From: Siphonodentalium dalli
Lineage: Eukaryota; Mollusca; Scaphopoda; Gadilida; Siphonodentaliidae
DNA: 64,000 bases
Direction of reading: 5' to 3'
Assembly (NCBI GenBank): GCA_032622095.1
Contig: CP136069.1
Coordinates: 1,302,001-1,366,000 of the forward strand
The position numbers were made by a program, and so were the translations under genes. The notes beneath the pieces are model-generated. The model was not told the origin of the DNA. It saw only the letters and a list, made by a program, of their open reading frames with translations, and did no database searches. Shown piece by piece: positions 10,163-21,936 of this stretch. Each line of letters starts with the position of its first letter. The first letter of the stretch is position 1.

Positions 10163-10425
10163 GGAATCTTAGTCGCCTATGTTGTTTTAAGGGCAAGATG
10201 GATCTTACATGACGTCAGCCATGATAGTAAGATCCAATGGATCTACCAAAAATTATGCAAAATCGATTCACCTTTTTCGTGGTACACACTTTCTCGAAAT
10301 AAGTGTCCTCAGCCATTAACATAATAACAACGCGGTCATAACTAGATCCATTTGATCTTTGTGTCATGGCTTACGCCATCAAAGATCCATGGCGTGTTGT
10401 AAACAACATAGGCGATTATGATTCC
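10163..10425. mobile_element. 263-bp MITE, TA-flanked
   Basis: Terminal inverted repeats GGAATCTTAGTCGCCTATGT and its near complement ending ATAGGCGATTATGATTCC, flanked by TA on both sides. Inner hairpins around GGATCTTAC and CATGGCTTACGCCAT. It lies just inside TMEM53 intron 1. Confidence 0.8.
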
Positions 10426-10599
10426 TATAATTTATAAAAGTAACAATTAGGACCAACGCACATGTATTTATCAACTAAATACAAATACAAGTTTGAAACC
10501 ATCCACTCACCTACATGTCATTTATCCTTAAAATCCGACAAATAACAACGTAAACACTGACATGTCGTGTGTTCGTCAACCATTGCATGTGACCAGTTA

Positions 10600-11111
10600 G
10601 TTGGTAGACCCAACTATTCAAACAGAGCTAGACGCTCTCGAATAGTTATGCCTCCGTAGCTTTATTCACGACCTCCAAGTGCTTTTCCATTATTATGAAT
10701 TTTGTTCCCACTTATAACATGAAAATACAAACATTGTATATAAATTATGTTGAAGACCAATCTGTTCTGAGTGAGTATCAACAAGCTACCCGACAAAAAA
10801 AATAAAAATGTGACATTTGTAGTTGTTTTAAAAATACATGGTAGACTGCTTGCCGAAAAACTATTTCGGGAAAAAATTAGACACTACCCCGCCTCATTTC
10901 AATCACCAAATTCACATATAACTAGATGGTTTTATCTGCTAACATTATGTTGTAAGATCAAGTGATAATGGCAGATTACGAAGGCATTGTGTACAATACC
11001 TGACTCTCGAAATATAATCCAAACTTTGAGATAAATCCGAGACGGTTAATTTGTCAACATTTAAAACTTGAACTGTAGTAAATTGACGGAACGGAACAGG
11101 CGGAACAAACT
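10600..11111 (+). repeat. Dispersed repeat R1, copy 1
   Basis: About 510 bp homologous in reverse complement to 16225-16748. Diagnostic strings: GAGCTAGACGCTCTCGA, CAAGTGCTTTTCCATTATTA, GTAAATTGACGGAACGGAAC. Nature unknown; no protein recognised. Confidence 0.8.
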
Positions 11112-11613
11112 TACAACTACATAACCGGAAAGGAGATCAGATAATTACGGGAACGATCGACCGTGTGAAAGCAACAGCAACACATATTTTTAGAATTTTA
11201 AGTTTTAATAAACAATGGAGTTTGATTTCAAAGAAACAATGACCAAGGGCGTGGCGATATGTGCGGGGACACAATATAAAGTGTAAGCCAAGGCCGTGGC
11301 CGGCTCCAAATAAAATGTGTAAACGGGGTGTTATGTTTGGACCGTTGTTTCTCAATGGATATTAATGAAATTTGGTATATATGTCCGGGCTGAGGCATGG
11401 AATACACTAACGTTTGAATTGTTTTTAAATTCACAAATTTGTCGATTTTCTTCAACTTTTTCGTTCTGGAACACACATTAATATTCAAATAGTGGTCTCG
11501 GTATCAAACGCCCAAGTTCCGACCACGTCGCCATCGCTGTGCGTATATAAGATTTACGTGCCAATAACGTTGACAAAGCATATTGGCGACAATATGGAGT
11601 CGAAACCGAGTAG
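11112..11613. other. TMEM53 intron, no clear element
   Basis: Nothing beyond short GGCCGTGGC-type repeats near 11245-11310. Confidence 0.35.
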
Positions 11614-12719
11614 AGATGGGCGTTTTTTTTTTACGTTCCGTTTCGGTTTTTCTGGGAGAAAAAACATCGGTTTCGGTTCGGTTTTCGTTTTTTTTTTACT
11701 AGATAGTGAAATTATACTGAAATGAATATACTTTCAAAGTAACCGCAATTAGAGTCAATAATGTCCCAATAACGTTGAATATTTGAGGAAGGAAATGCGA
11801 TCACAGGTAAACAACGGGACAAAATGCCGACGCAAACTGAATCCAACACGATAAGATGATACAATTCGGTATTTAAAAAAATAAACACCCCCATCTTCAC
11901 TGTTTATCCCTTTCTGATATGTTTAAAACATATTTATCATATTATATCCATTAGTGTCTGAGAATTCAACCACAAACAGCAGCAAATTCACAAACAGTGG
12001 GCGTCCTTGACCTGACTGTGTAACAATTCTTGACACGTGTATGATTGACCCACATTCAATGACTGCCGTGTGATCGCTTTGATGTCTGTGATGTTGCGAC
12101 ATAGTTTACAAGCTGCACATGGCTGCAAACTTCTACCAGATTACGTCACATCGGAATGTCCAGACGATCAAAGTGTTCATACCATTTACTTGATTAAGTA
12201 TTCGAGTTAGCAGACGCTTCCATTGTTGGAATTATCGCCTTATTTGGACTATAGTGTACGTTCGGCATTCATATAGTTAGCCGGACTCTGGTAACTGGTT
12301 TAAGCAATGTTTTTATGACATATTAAGCAGCGCCTTTTTTTGTAGTCGTCTCCAGTTAGACGCGTAAAATAACTCCAAACAACTCCAAACAGGGCTTTTT
12401 GTTGAACCATGTTCGTTATTTTGTTCGGCCATATGTTTTGAAAAAGAACAAAAACAGTCGGCGCCTACGATATTATAACAACACATATCTTAGACGAAAT
12501 GGACACATTCCGATATAATATTGATCAGTGAGGCCGATAATTTGATAATAATATCAACTAATTATGAGTACCCGGGGAGGTATAATAAGTTGATTTAAGT
12601 GAAAAATAAACATATAAAAAAAAACGTAATGTCGGTTTGAGCAGAATCGCGTCGGTCGGTTTTCGGTTTATTGTTAAAAACCGAAACCGAATTGTTTTTT
12701 CGGTTAACTGCCCATCACT
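11614..12719. mobile_element. hAT-like element, non-autonomous
   Basis: Left end TAGAGATGGGCGTTTTTTTT, right end GGTTAACTGCCCATCACTA, i.e. hAT-type TAGWGATGGGC termini. Subterminal TTTCGGTTTCGGTTCGG at the left is mirrored by CCGAAACCGAA at the right. No transposase frame survives and no 8-bp duplication is evident. Confidence 0.65.
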
Positions 12720-13119
12720 ATCTGAATATTATAGTCTTAGAGTCGTCAATTAGTTAAAGCCGACATTACATACGCCGATAAGTCATTAGATTATTTGTGA
12801 AACGTTCTATGAACTACATGCATGAAGTTCCATCAGAACTTATGTGGCGGTAAACCGTCTTTGATATACTATTAACTTCAATTTATAATTGTCAAGAAAA
12901 CAAAGCAGATTAAAACGTCCATGCGGCCATCACAACGATTAATATATTACCACTAAACGGATTATCAAACTAAAATCACACGAAATTTCTACAGTTTGCA
13001 TGTACATGCAAAATTGCAAATCGGCATTCGGAAACACCCGTTGTTATAAACTTGAAGACGCAACAACAGTCGCAGTGTAGCCTCTTCATGTATTGGTTGA
13101 TGCTTCTTGAACAGATGAT
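12720..13119. other. TMEM53 intron, no clear element
   Basis: AT-rich sequence without recognised repeats, up to the BED-like fragment. Confidence 0.35.
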
Positions 13120-13243
13120 TCCATAGATGGGTCATTGTCCCAGATGCTTGCGATTTATACACCATGCATGTTGCATTCATCACACGTGCCTGCAGCTTTA
13201 TCATGTTTAAAATAAACATGAATGATGGACGACATTTGTCCAT
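13080..13243 (-). pseudogene. BED zinc-finger-like fragment, degenerate
   Basis: The minus frame reads ARVMNATCMVYKSQASGTMT then HLWNHLFKKHQ, which resembles the C-x2-C ... L-x2-H-x4-H layout of BED zinc fingers in hAT transposases and ZBED genes. The second Cys is Tyr here, so the finger would not fold normally. No hAT catalytic domain was found around it. Probably a transposase relic. Confidence 0.45.
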
Positions 13244-13629
13244 TGTAAAAGAAAACTCCGAAACTGAAAGTAAACTTCAAAAGAGAACAGTGCCAAAATG
13301 CACTTTTCGACACCAGGAACATGTGTTGTTTACATTCTCACCCATATTACATAACGCGGAATCGAATAGACGATGGATAACGCTATCGGTAGCCCAGTCT
13401 CATAGCTATTATAATTTACCGCGTCGTCGGTCAATTGGCTATCTGCTAGCTTTTGCTACCATTTTAAAGCTATATAATTCAGACGTATTTAGTCGTCCTA
13501 TCGTGGCTAATTGTTGGCTATGTACAATAAGAATTAAAATGTGCATATATACATAATTTTCTGGAATTAAATACCACAAACAGCTAAGATCGACATGTGT
13601 ACTTGTCCTGAAACAGCCTACTTTTCCGT

Positions 13630-14444
13630 TAGGCCAAAGCGAAAAATAGGCATGTTTCCACTCCCCTGCCCGCCCCACCTCAAAACCCCCCGACGAAACT
13701 CACTTTATTTATTTTCCAAATCCCGAAAAATAAAATACGATGTATTTACTATTTCCACGTGAATTAATACTACACTATTTATATTGTTATATATAGACCT
13801 CTCACATAAACAAGCATACTAAAATTGTCTCCTTATTTGGTTATTAAATCGACCCACTGACAATAAAATTCTGTGTTGTGACCGATATAGCAACAGATTG
13901 TAAACAAAAACAAACGCACACGTGGTTTTCAGACACACTGTAAAATGAAGCTCCATGGCGGCATTAGGGTGATGAGTTTATGACCGCATTATTAATGTAC
14001 GTCAACTAACGACATGCCCAAATATACCGGCAAAATAACGCTACACAATATTTACGCGAACGCAATCGCAAAGAATACATCTGTCCCAAAACTTTCAACG
14101 GTGTCTGAAAAGAACGGACTGTAACAACCGGATGATATAGGCCTACGGTAATTTACCGAACGGAAGCCGGAGTGTATATTTACCGGAAGATCTAAAACAA
14201 TTTTGCCAACCTCTGGGAAATAGTGTCAACATGTCGTCCCAAACAAGTGCCATACATACATTGTTAGCCTTCACAATAAGTTCATAAATGACATAATTAT
14301 TAGAAAGATAGCACAAATATGATATTTGAATTTCCCCGCGAAAAAATAAAGTGAAAAAAAAAAATAAAGTGAAAAGCCACCCCCCTGCCCCTGTTTTTTT
14401 TATGGATGGGAGTGGAAACACACCTATTTTTCGTTTTGGCCTTA
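13630..14444. mobile_element. 815-bp element with TAGGCCAAA termini
   Basis: Left end TAGGCCAAAGCGAAAAATAG then GTTTCCACTCCCCTGCC. The right end carries the reverse complement (GGGAGTGGAAACACACC ... TTTTTCGTTTTGGCCTTA). The same terminal sequence bounds 16753-19587 and appears alone at 26275. Interior non-coding. Confidence 0.7.
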
Positions 14445-14459
14445 TAGTATATTCGAAAT

Positions 14460-14535
14460 TTCGAGTTGGCAATTTCGACTCAAATTCGAATCAAATTTGA
14501 ATTTCGAATCGAATATCGAATATTCGCAGGAGCCT
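14460..14535. repeat. Solitary hAT-like terminus
   Basis: ATTCGAATCAAATTTGAATT then CGAATATTCGCAGGAGCCTA, reminiscent of the right end of the element at 34103-35529. Confidence 0.4.
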
Positions 14536-15025
14536 ATTACACATGCATACTGTTAACATCCTGGTACAGTAATGCGAGTTGCAGAATCATGTTTGCCATG
14601 CACGAACTGCACGTAGTCATGTGATATGTTAGCTCCTCCTGCTTCGGCCATTTAACCACGTTTTGTCAACATGTTTTCCCACTGGATTTTTGGATTAAAT
14701 TATTACGGAATTATACACACGTTCTGGTAGGTGTCGGAGCTAATATATATTGCAATATTGTTAACATTAATGACTATGTTAGTTGATTCTTAAAAATAAG
14801 TGTATTTAAAAAAAATTAGCTACTCGTCTAAGCTGAAGCGGTCAGACGTGGATGGCCATAGCCATATTACCACGTCTCGTCAGACTAGGTCATAACGCGC
14901 CAACGCAACGTGTCGTGGTGTTGATAACGCGTTGAGTGAACATTGGGACTGTGTTGAAGTTTAACGCGGATAGCGTTGAAGTTTAACGCGTTGTTCGGGA
15001 GGTCACGTAATGTCATTGTCAGCAC
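14536..15025. other. TMEM53 intron, no clear element
   Basis: Contains GAAGTTTAACGCG twice near 14957-14990; otherwise nothing recognised before the LINE begins. Confidence 0.35.
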
Positions 15026-15342
15026 AGAATTGCGGGGTCCGTGAAGATTCGGCTGGGAAGATTCAGCTAAGAATCTCTAAGCTCAAAGCCTTCGGGGTTG
15101 ATAATATCTCCCCTCACCTCCTGAAAATGGTCCACAAAGAAATAGCCCCTGTCATTGCAGATCTCTTCTCAATTTCGCTCCGCACTGGCCATGTACCATC
15201 AGATTGGAAGAAAGCAATAGTCTCTAGCTCCTATCTTCAAAAAAGGCTCCAAATCTAAACCAGCTAACTACCGCCCTATATCCCTGACCTGTATCCTCAG
15301 CAAGCAGCTCAGACACATTATTGTCTCCAAAATCATGTCATA
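15026..15342 (+). mobile_element. LINE segment 1 (RT finger region)
   Basis: Reverse-transcriptase fragment of a CR1/L2-like non-LTR retrotransposon: SKLKAFGVDNISPHLLKMVH, then GHVPSDWKKA, then after a one-base frameshift near 15225 PIFKKGSKSKPANYRPISLT. 5'-truncated. Interrupted by a MITE at 15343. Inactive. Confidence 0.9.
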
Positions 15343-15722
15343 CCCTGCTGGACAAAACAAGTGTCCATTGGCACCGCGGTGTATTTGCCGTTAGGCCGCG
15401 GTGTCAGAGTTTGTAACTGCAGTTGAGCACCACGGCCAAACGACAAGTACACTGGCCGAACGGCAAGTACACTATGGCCGAAAGGCAATTACACCGCGGC
15501 CGAAGAGCATGTACACCGTGGTTATATTTCTGGTTTGTATCGTCTTTTTTCAGTTTAATGAACATACATTGTACACTGTGGCAACTACACCATTGCCAAA
15601 CGGCAAGTACACCGCGGCCCAACTGTAGTTAGTCAGTGGAGCTGCGGTGTAGTTGCATTTCAGCCTCGGTGGCAATGCTAACCGCACCGCGGTTAAGTGG
15701 ACACTTGTTTTGTCCAGCAGGG
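15343..15722. mobile_element. 380-bp MITE, GGACAAAACAAGTGTCC family, copy 1
   Basis: About 25-bp perfect terminal inverted repeats (CCCTGCTGGACAAAACAAGT and complement) flanked by TA. Internal GCCGAACGGCAAGTACACCG-type subrepeats. Splits the LINE between segments 1 and 2. Confidence 0.9.
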
Positions 15723-15913
15723 TACCTCGACTCAAATCAGCTCCTAGTAATGTATCTAACCAACATGGCTTCCGCTCAAAACTGAGTTGTGAAACCCAGC
15801 TCATTGCTTTCACACAAGAAATTTGTGAAAATATGACTAAAGGCAAGCAGACCGATGTCGCAGTTATGGATTTTTCAAAAGCTTTCGACAAAGTTGACCA
15901 TCAAAAGCTAATC
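15723..15913 (+). mobile_element. LINE segment 2 (RT motif A)
   Basis: Reads QHGFRSKLSCETQLIAFTQE and AVMDFSKAFDKVDHQKLI, the standard RT motif with its Asp present. It ends at CTAATC (15908-15913), which is repeated at 19588-19593 where the LINE resumes. Confidence 0.9.
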
Positions 15914-16224
15914 TAGTCCGTAAACCTGACTTTTATTATCAGACCATAGCTCTATAAAAGTCAGGACGGTATATCACTGAAATCAGTACCTCGTCTCCAA
16001 TCATGGTATGGACATTTACTCGACTTTTCACAAGCGATAACACACACTAAAAAATATTATTTAACAGCCAAAACTGCCACATACTTGTAGATAAGAGCTT
16101 CTAGTACATTTCTAGTGTCAATGCATGTTTCAGATGTTAGTCATTCTTCGCGTAGATTTAAAAGCACATATAACAAGAATGGATACCACGATGAGTGAGT
16201 TTGGAGACAACAATATATATGCAG
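15914..16224. other. Left part of the insertion in the LINE
   Basis: Begins TAGTCCGTAAACCTGAC. Contains a hairpin with 12-bp stem CCTGACTTTTAT / ATAAAAGTCAGG at about 15926-15965. Otherwise unrecognised. Confidence 0.45.
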
Positions 16225-16748
16225 TTGTAAGTTCGTTCCCCTTTTCCGTTCCGTCAATTTACTACAGTTCAAGTTTTAAATGTTGACAAATTAACGGTCT
16301 CGGATTTCTCTCAAAGTTCGGATTATATTTCGAGAGTCAGTTATTGTGCACAATGAATTCGTAATCTGTCACTATGGCTTGACGTTTATTACTTAATGGT
16401 AGCAGATAATACCATCTAGTTACATGTGAATTTGATGATTGAAATGAGGCAGTGTAGTGTCTAATTTTTCCCTAAGTAGCGCTTCGGCAAGCCGTCTACC
16501 ACGTATTTTTAAAACAGCTACAAATTTCACATTTTGATTTTTTTCGTCGGGTAGCTTGTTGATACTGACTCAGAACAGATTAGTCTTCAACATAATTGAT
16601 ATGCAATGTTTGTATTTGCATGTTATACATGTAAGTGGGGAAAAAATTCATAATAATGGAAAAGCACTTGGAGGTAGTGATTGAAGCTCCAGCTTCCCAA
16701 CTAATCGAGAGCGTCTAGCTCTGTTTGATTAGTTGGGTCCACCAACTA
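16225..16748 (-). repeat. Dispersed repeat R1, copy 2 (inverted)
   Basis: Reverse complement of 10600-11111: GTTCCGTCAATTTACTACAG, then AATAATGGAAAAGCACTTGG, then GAGAGCGTCTAGCTCTGTTT. Confidence 0.8.
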
Positions 16749-16953
16749 AAGCTAAGGTCAAAACAAAAATGATGCGTGTTTCCCGTAACCCGACCGACCG
16801 TCTTCAAAACCCCCGGACCCAAGTTCATTTTATTGGTTTTAAATTAAAAAAAATAAATCTATAAACCGACCGACCGCACTGATAACCAAACTATATACAC
16901 GTGGTTCCATTTTATCTGATTCACCTCACGAGATAAATAATATCTTTGATATA

Positions 16954-17297
16954 CCGCTATTCTCAAAGTAATTGACCAGAAAAACGGGGTGATACCCCGG
17001 TCATGACCGCGGTGATACCGGTAATAAACGGTAGTGGTATCGAGACGGTCATGGCGGTGGAGTTACGGTATTGGGCGATAATGATACCGCTGTCTTTTAG
17101 CGGGCACCGCATTGATTTTGTTGAATACCGCGGTGATTTTCATGGAACTCTTTGAGGGGAGGTATTTACTCACACATACTTGTTCGCATTAACAAGCAGT
17201 ATCAGTACCGCGGTATTGGAGGATACTGCGGTATAGTACCGCCATATTAACGGGGTGACACCACGTTACTGGTGGTCAATTACTTTAAGTATAGCGG
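16954..17297. mobile_element. CCGCTAT MITE, copy 1
   Basis: Terminal inverted repeats CCGCTATTCTCAAAGTAATT / AATTACTTTAAGTATAGCGG, flanked by TA. Interior GC-rich with CCGCGGTATT-type palindromes. 344 bp. Other copies at 28781 and 30628. Confidence 0.9.
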
Positions 17298-17299
17298 TA

Positions 17300-18229
17300 T
17301 TTATATATTTTTCGCAAAGCCACATCGTCACTCTAACGGAAAGTCAAATTTAATACGATCTGATGCAATACCGGAAAATCACGAGTTATTGTTTCTCTTC
17401 GCTGACCGGAAACACGTGTTTTTGTTGATATTTACATTAAACATCGATGTTTTCCGCAGTTGATTCGAATCGAATCGATTCGAACAAGTTCATCTCAACG
17501 ATGGCGGTCGCACATGGGGCCATTCGAAGTCTCTGGGTGAAAAATGCCACTCAAAATGGAGACCTGTTCTCTTTAGTATTTACAAGCTGTATAACCACAT
17601 ACTACAATCGATGCAATCAGGTTCCTCGTTCGGTGTCCGGTTCGGAGATATATCGTCCAGTTTGATAGCACAAAATACACTGTTTTTGAATGTCGTTCTC
17701 TTTCTCAAGAATTGACAAGTTACTGAATCAGATTTTTGGCGCATCAATTAGAATGGTTTTTTGTCAAAAGAACACAACAATGATCGGATTGCCAGATCAC
17801 AATTTTACTGGGTGCATACAAAATTCAGGATGTGTTGATAAAAATCTTATAAATGTTGTCTCACATTCAATTATGTGATTAAACGCTCGTTTCATATATA
17901 TAAAACCCAGAAATATCATTTACATCTAAATATTAACTCAAATAATAGTTATCTTCCTCATAAACATGCAAGATTTGCGATCGAAAACTCGGAAAGTTTG
18001 TGCTGATTGTTAGCAAGTGCAGGGCTTTGTATTTTTTTTCGCATGCATGTTAATCGCAATTTACAACAGATATAAAACACAAAATGAAGCCCATGGAATG
18101 ACTTTGCATGAACAGGATGTTGTATTGTGGTATGGTAAGATATATTACATATAGAATACCTTTACTTTGTCCATAGTATGCACAATTTGAATTCCACATG
18201 CCATGCATGATTAACTAACTGATAAGCTA
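17300..18229. other. Interior of the 2.8-kb element, nothing coding
   Basis: Non-repetitive AT-rich sequence. Open frames here are under 75 codons and unrecognised. Confidence 0.4.
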
Positions 18230-18600
18230 CCCCGCTGGACAAAACAAGTGTCCATTGGCACCGCGGTGTATTTGCCGTTCGGCCGCGGTGTCAGAGTTTG
18301 TAACTGCAGTTGAGCACCGGGGCCGAACGGCAAGTACACCGTGGCCCTACAGCAACTACACTGCGGCCGAAAGGCAACTACACCGCAGCCGAACGGCATG
18401 TACACCGTGGTTAGATTTCTGGTTTGTATCGTCTTTTTTCAGTTTAATGAACGTACACTGTGGCAACTACACCATGGCCGAACGGCAAGTACACCGCGGC
18501 CCAACTGTAGCCGGTGGAGCCGCGGTGTAGTTGCATTTCAGCCGCGGTGGCAACGCTAACTGCACCGCGGTTAGGTGGACACTTGTTTTGTCAAGCTGGG
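18230..18600. mobile_element. GGACAAAACAAGTGTCC MITE, copy 2
   Basis: Same termini as 15343-15722 with one mismatch, TA-flanked, 371 bp. Same GCCGAACGGCA subrepeats. Confidence 0.9.
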
Positions 18601-18734
18601 TACATACTATGATATAGATACCAACACTAACTAGTAATCAACAGAAAACCGACTTGCCACTTCAAATTTTCTGGTTACAAAACGTCCCAACAGGACATCG
18701 AAAGTGGACCTGTGATAACACACAATTTCCATTC

Positions 18735-18800
18735 ATGGGGTGTAAGGTCCAATCATGGGGTGTTAGGTCCATTCATGGGGTGTTAGGTCCACTCATGAAT
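18735..18800. repeat. Three copies of a 20-bp repeat
   Basis: ATTCATGGGGTGTTAGGTCC and two near copies in tandem. Confidence 0.85.
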
Positions 18801-18889
18801 ATTCCCAGCTCAAAATTTTGCTTGGTTCAGGGGGTGTGAACTTCAGTTTGAAATAGGGGGTCCTGACATTTCCCAACAAAGACCCTGTG

Positions 18890-19340
18890 AAGCCAACTAA
18901 TAAATTACTCATCTCTCCCCCGCGCCCCCTAAAATGTTAACGGTCAACTAATAAATTACTCATCTCTCCCCCGTGCCCCCTATAACAACTCATCTCTCCC
19001 CCGCATCCCTTACAATGTTAACTGTCAACTAATAGATTACTTATCTCTCCCCCATGCCCCCTACAACTCATCTATCCACCACTCCCCCTACAATGTTGAC
19101 TGTTCCCCGCACCCACTACAACATTAACTGTCCACTAACAAATTACTCATCTGTCCCACGTGCCCCCTACAACGTTAACTGTCAATTAATAAATTACTCA
19201 TCTCTCCCCGGTGCCCCCTGCAACTTTAACTCGCCTCTCCCCCGTGCCCCATACAACAACTCATCTCTCCAATGCGCCCCCTACAACAACTCATCTCTCC
19301 CCCGTGCCCCTACAACATTAATTCATCTCTCCCCCGTGCC
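18890..19340. repeat. Degenerate tandem array CTCATCTCTCCCCC
   Basis: Units of about 30-60 bp built from CAACTAATAAATTACTCATC and TCTCCCCCGTGCCCCCTACA. Strongly C-rich on the plus strand. Confidence 0.85.
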
Positions 19341-19587
19341 AATGCGGACATGTACATGCAAACTGTCTACTGTTATCTGTTTTATATGTTTCCCCTCAAT
19401 ATATCAGTTTTGTCAGCAATTTGTCTGTTGCTCTGTGTCATTGTATGGTGTTTGATGGTGGTTAGGCATGGCCCACACGAGACCATAAAAAAATAAAATG
19501 AAAAAATAAAATAAAATGAAAAGCCTACCGCCCACCCCTATTTTTTTTGGGCTCGTTGCGGGAAACACGCATTCATTTTGTTTTGGC

Positions 19588-20012
19588 CTAATCCTAAAAC
19601 TCGGGCGTATCGGCATAAACAACACAGCTGTAAACTGGATTAAAGACTTTCTATCCAACAGATCACAAAAAGTTGTTGTCAATGGCCAAGAATCGTCCGC
19701 TCGTCCCGTTCTTTCTGGGGTTCCACAGGGCTCTGTCCTTGGGCCCTGTCTCTTTCTCATCTACATAAATTACCTCCCATCCTCTCTATCTAGTCACTCT
19801 CGCCTCTTTGCAGATGACACTATAGTCTATTGTGCCATACCCTCACCCTCAGACTGCAACACCATCCAACAAGACCTTCTCTAACTCGATAAAGTGGGAA
19901 GATGAGTGGCAAATGGCATTCAATACTGGCAAATGTGAAATAATCCACATACATAGGAAAAAGGAACCTATAATCCATGACTACTATCTCCACCATCAGG
20001 CAGGGTACCCGC
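19588..20012 (+). mobile_element. LINE segment 3 (RT motifs B and C)
   Basis: Resumes as LILKLGRIGINNTAVNWIKD, then SGVPQGSVLGPCLFLIYINY and SHSRLFADDTIVY, i.e. the PQGS and ADD active-site motifs. A frameshift follows near 19880, then WEDEWQMAFNTGKCEIIHI. Interrupted at about 20012. Confidence 0.9.
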
Positions 20013-21180
20013 GACTCCTTGAAAATCCTTGAAAACCCTGGAATTAGAAAATGAGTTTGCAAGGACCCTTTCAAACCCTGGAATTCTCAACCCCTCCTTT
20101 CAAACCCTGGAAAAATCCAATTCTCGCCAATCGCGTAATGAAGTTAAATTAATATAACTCGCGATGCTCCATAATACGGAACCAAGAAGAGTAACACTTC
20201 GGTAATTTCCGCTGGGTTCCTCTGTTTACGTCTGTACATTTAGACTTGTGCACGCTGATGTAAGCGGCTCTCTGATTGGTTGTCACTACTTTGGTTCTCT
20301 ATTTTCCACTAATCATGTCGCGCATACCATAAAAGATGTGTTAGTGTAGGAATACGTGATGCGGTCGGGGAAAACCCTGCGCTATTTTTCACTTTCGTCT
20401 GCAGACGATAAAACAAAATAATCATAATGCCCAGTGCAAATATAATCCAAACTGGAAAACAAACACAAATTATAGTAATTGGCTTGAAGCCGTAGAAGGC
20501 ATTAAATTTTTGGCGAGATGTCGTATGTGCAAAAAAGATATCGATGTAAGCAACATGGGCGAGTCTGCGTTAAAATCTCACACAACGTCCGACAAACATA
20601 ATAAAGCTTGCCAAGAAAGACAATTGAATACTAATCTGCAGAATCTCTCTCGTTCACAAGAACCAATATGAACCACATTTAGTATCATGTAGAATTGTAG
20701 ATAGCATTTTTTTCTTGGCATTTTCAAGACTCTTTACATTTATCAGTGAATTTATTTTATAATTCTCAAACAAATTAAATGGATCAAGATATGATTTAAT
20801 GATCTATGCCCAAAGTACATGTATATGGAGCAGTGCGGACAAACAAAATATTGTTTCAATATGGCTATACTTTGGGATCAGTAACTTGCATAAACCAGAT
20901 AGTGCAAATTGGTTTTGAATTGAGACCACTTGTGCAGCTTGATGACAAGTTGATGTAAAAATATATTAGTTACAGTAGTAAGACTGTACCTGTACTACCA
21001 CACTGTGACAGATTCACAGCAACAAGGTCGAATACTATTTACATATTGATTATTGACACATGACTGTCCTTGAAAACCCTTGAAATTTGAGTATATGGCT
21101 CCTTGAAAACCCTTGAATTTTGGCACCCTACACTCCTTGAAAACCCTTGAATTTCATATGAAAATAGGTGCAGGAACCCT
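20013..21180. mobile_element. 1.17-kb hAT-like element in the LINE
   Basis: Ends CAGGGTACCCGCGACTCCTT (left) and GGTGCAGGAACCCTG (right; complement CAGGGTTCCTGCACC). CCTTGAAAACCC modules sit near both ends. TCAG occurs on both sides of the junctions. Contains a BED finger remnant at 20402-20671. Confidence 0.75.
20402..20671 (+). pseudogene. hAT transposase N-terminal BED finger fragment
   Basis: An 89-codon open frame reads CKYNPNWKTNTNYSNWLEAV, then KFLARCRMCKKDIDVSNMGE, then SALKSHTTSDKHNKACQ. The pattern is Cys-x2-Cys followed by His-x5-His, a BED-like DNA-binding finger with all four ligands intact. There is no in-frame ATG. The frame may begin at the acceptor-like CTGCAG just upstream (20399-20404). 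No RNase-H-like catalytic core follows, so the element is internally deleted and non-autonomous. Confidence 0.7.
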
Positions 21181-21472
21181 GTCAGAAACTAAATACTAGT
21201 AGCACAGAAAAGGCAAAATATCTAGGAATAACCATCTCTAAAGATACAATGTATGTCATGGAATACTCACATAAATAACATCACAAACAAAGCCATTGCC
21301 TCATTAAGGTTCATCAGAAGAAACATCAGGACAAATAACCACAGAACAAAAGAACTAGCCTATAAAACATACTAGTATGTCCGCCCTAAACTGGAATATT
21401 GCTCAACCATATGGCATCCATGGCAAGCATACCTAAGAGACCAAATAGAAATGGTCCAACACAGAGCAGCCC
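21181..21472 (+). mobile_element. LINE segment 4 (post-RT domain)
   Basis: Reads TEKAKYLGITISKDTM, then NNITNKAIASLRFIRRNIRT, then YVRPKLEYCSTIWHPW, the conserved C-terminal region of CR1/L2/Jockey-type LINEs. Ends at GCAGCCCG (21465-21472), which is repeated at 24688. Confidence 0.9.
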
Positions 21473-21536
21473 GTAGAGATGGGCGGTATTGAAAATTCAA
21501 TCTCGGTATTGGTATCGGTAAATTTTCATCGTGCTA

Positions 21537-21936
21537 TTAACTCTTTACCCAACAGAAGGGCCCTGTGCCAATGCATTCTCTTATATATGCGAGTCGACCA
21601 TAGGTCGCCTCGCATATATAAGAGAATGCATTGGCTTAACACATTAAAAATTATAAAATTGTTAAAGAATGTAAGAAAAAATGGTAAAAAGTGTTAAAAA
21701 AAGATTTTTTCTAGGCCAATGCATTCTCTTATATATGCGAGGCGACCTATGGTCGACTCGCATATATAAGAGAATGCATTGGCACAGGGCATAACTGTAA
21801 CTATCACAATGTGGTCAAGGAGCCGGTTTCAATGATATCCATATTTGTATGGTGTTATTGAGACAGACCGAAGATATTTTAGGCTGTTGAAGCTTTATTT
21901 GGCCGGTTTTGGCCGGTTTGTTGGGTAAAGGGTTAA
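21537..21936. mobile_element. Family B TTAA MITE with two palindromes P
   Basis: TTAACTCTTTACCCAACAGA at the left and GTTGGGTAAAGGGTTAA at the right, TTAA at both ends. Two oppositely placed P palindromes at 21567-21635 and 21715-21783 enclose an AT-rich loop. Confidence 0.9.

Larger units (their letters stand above)
16753..19587. mobile_element. About 2.8-kb element with TAAGGYCAAAACAAAA termini
   Basis: Left end AGGTCAAAACAAAAATGATG then CGTGTTTCCCGTAACCC. The right end carries the complement (GGGAAACACGCATTCATTTT then GTTTTGGCC). Two MITEs (16954-17297 and 18230-18600) and a degenerate tandem array lie inside. No transposase recognised. Confidence 0.6.
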
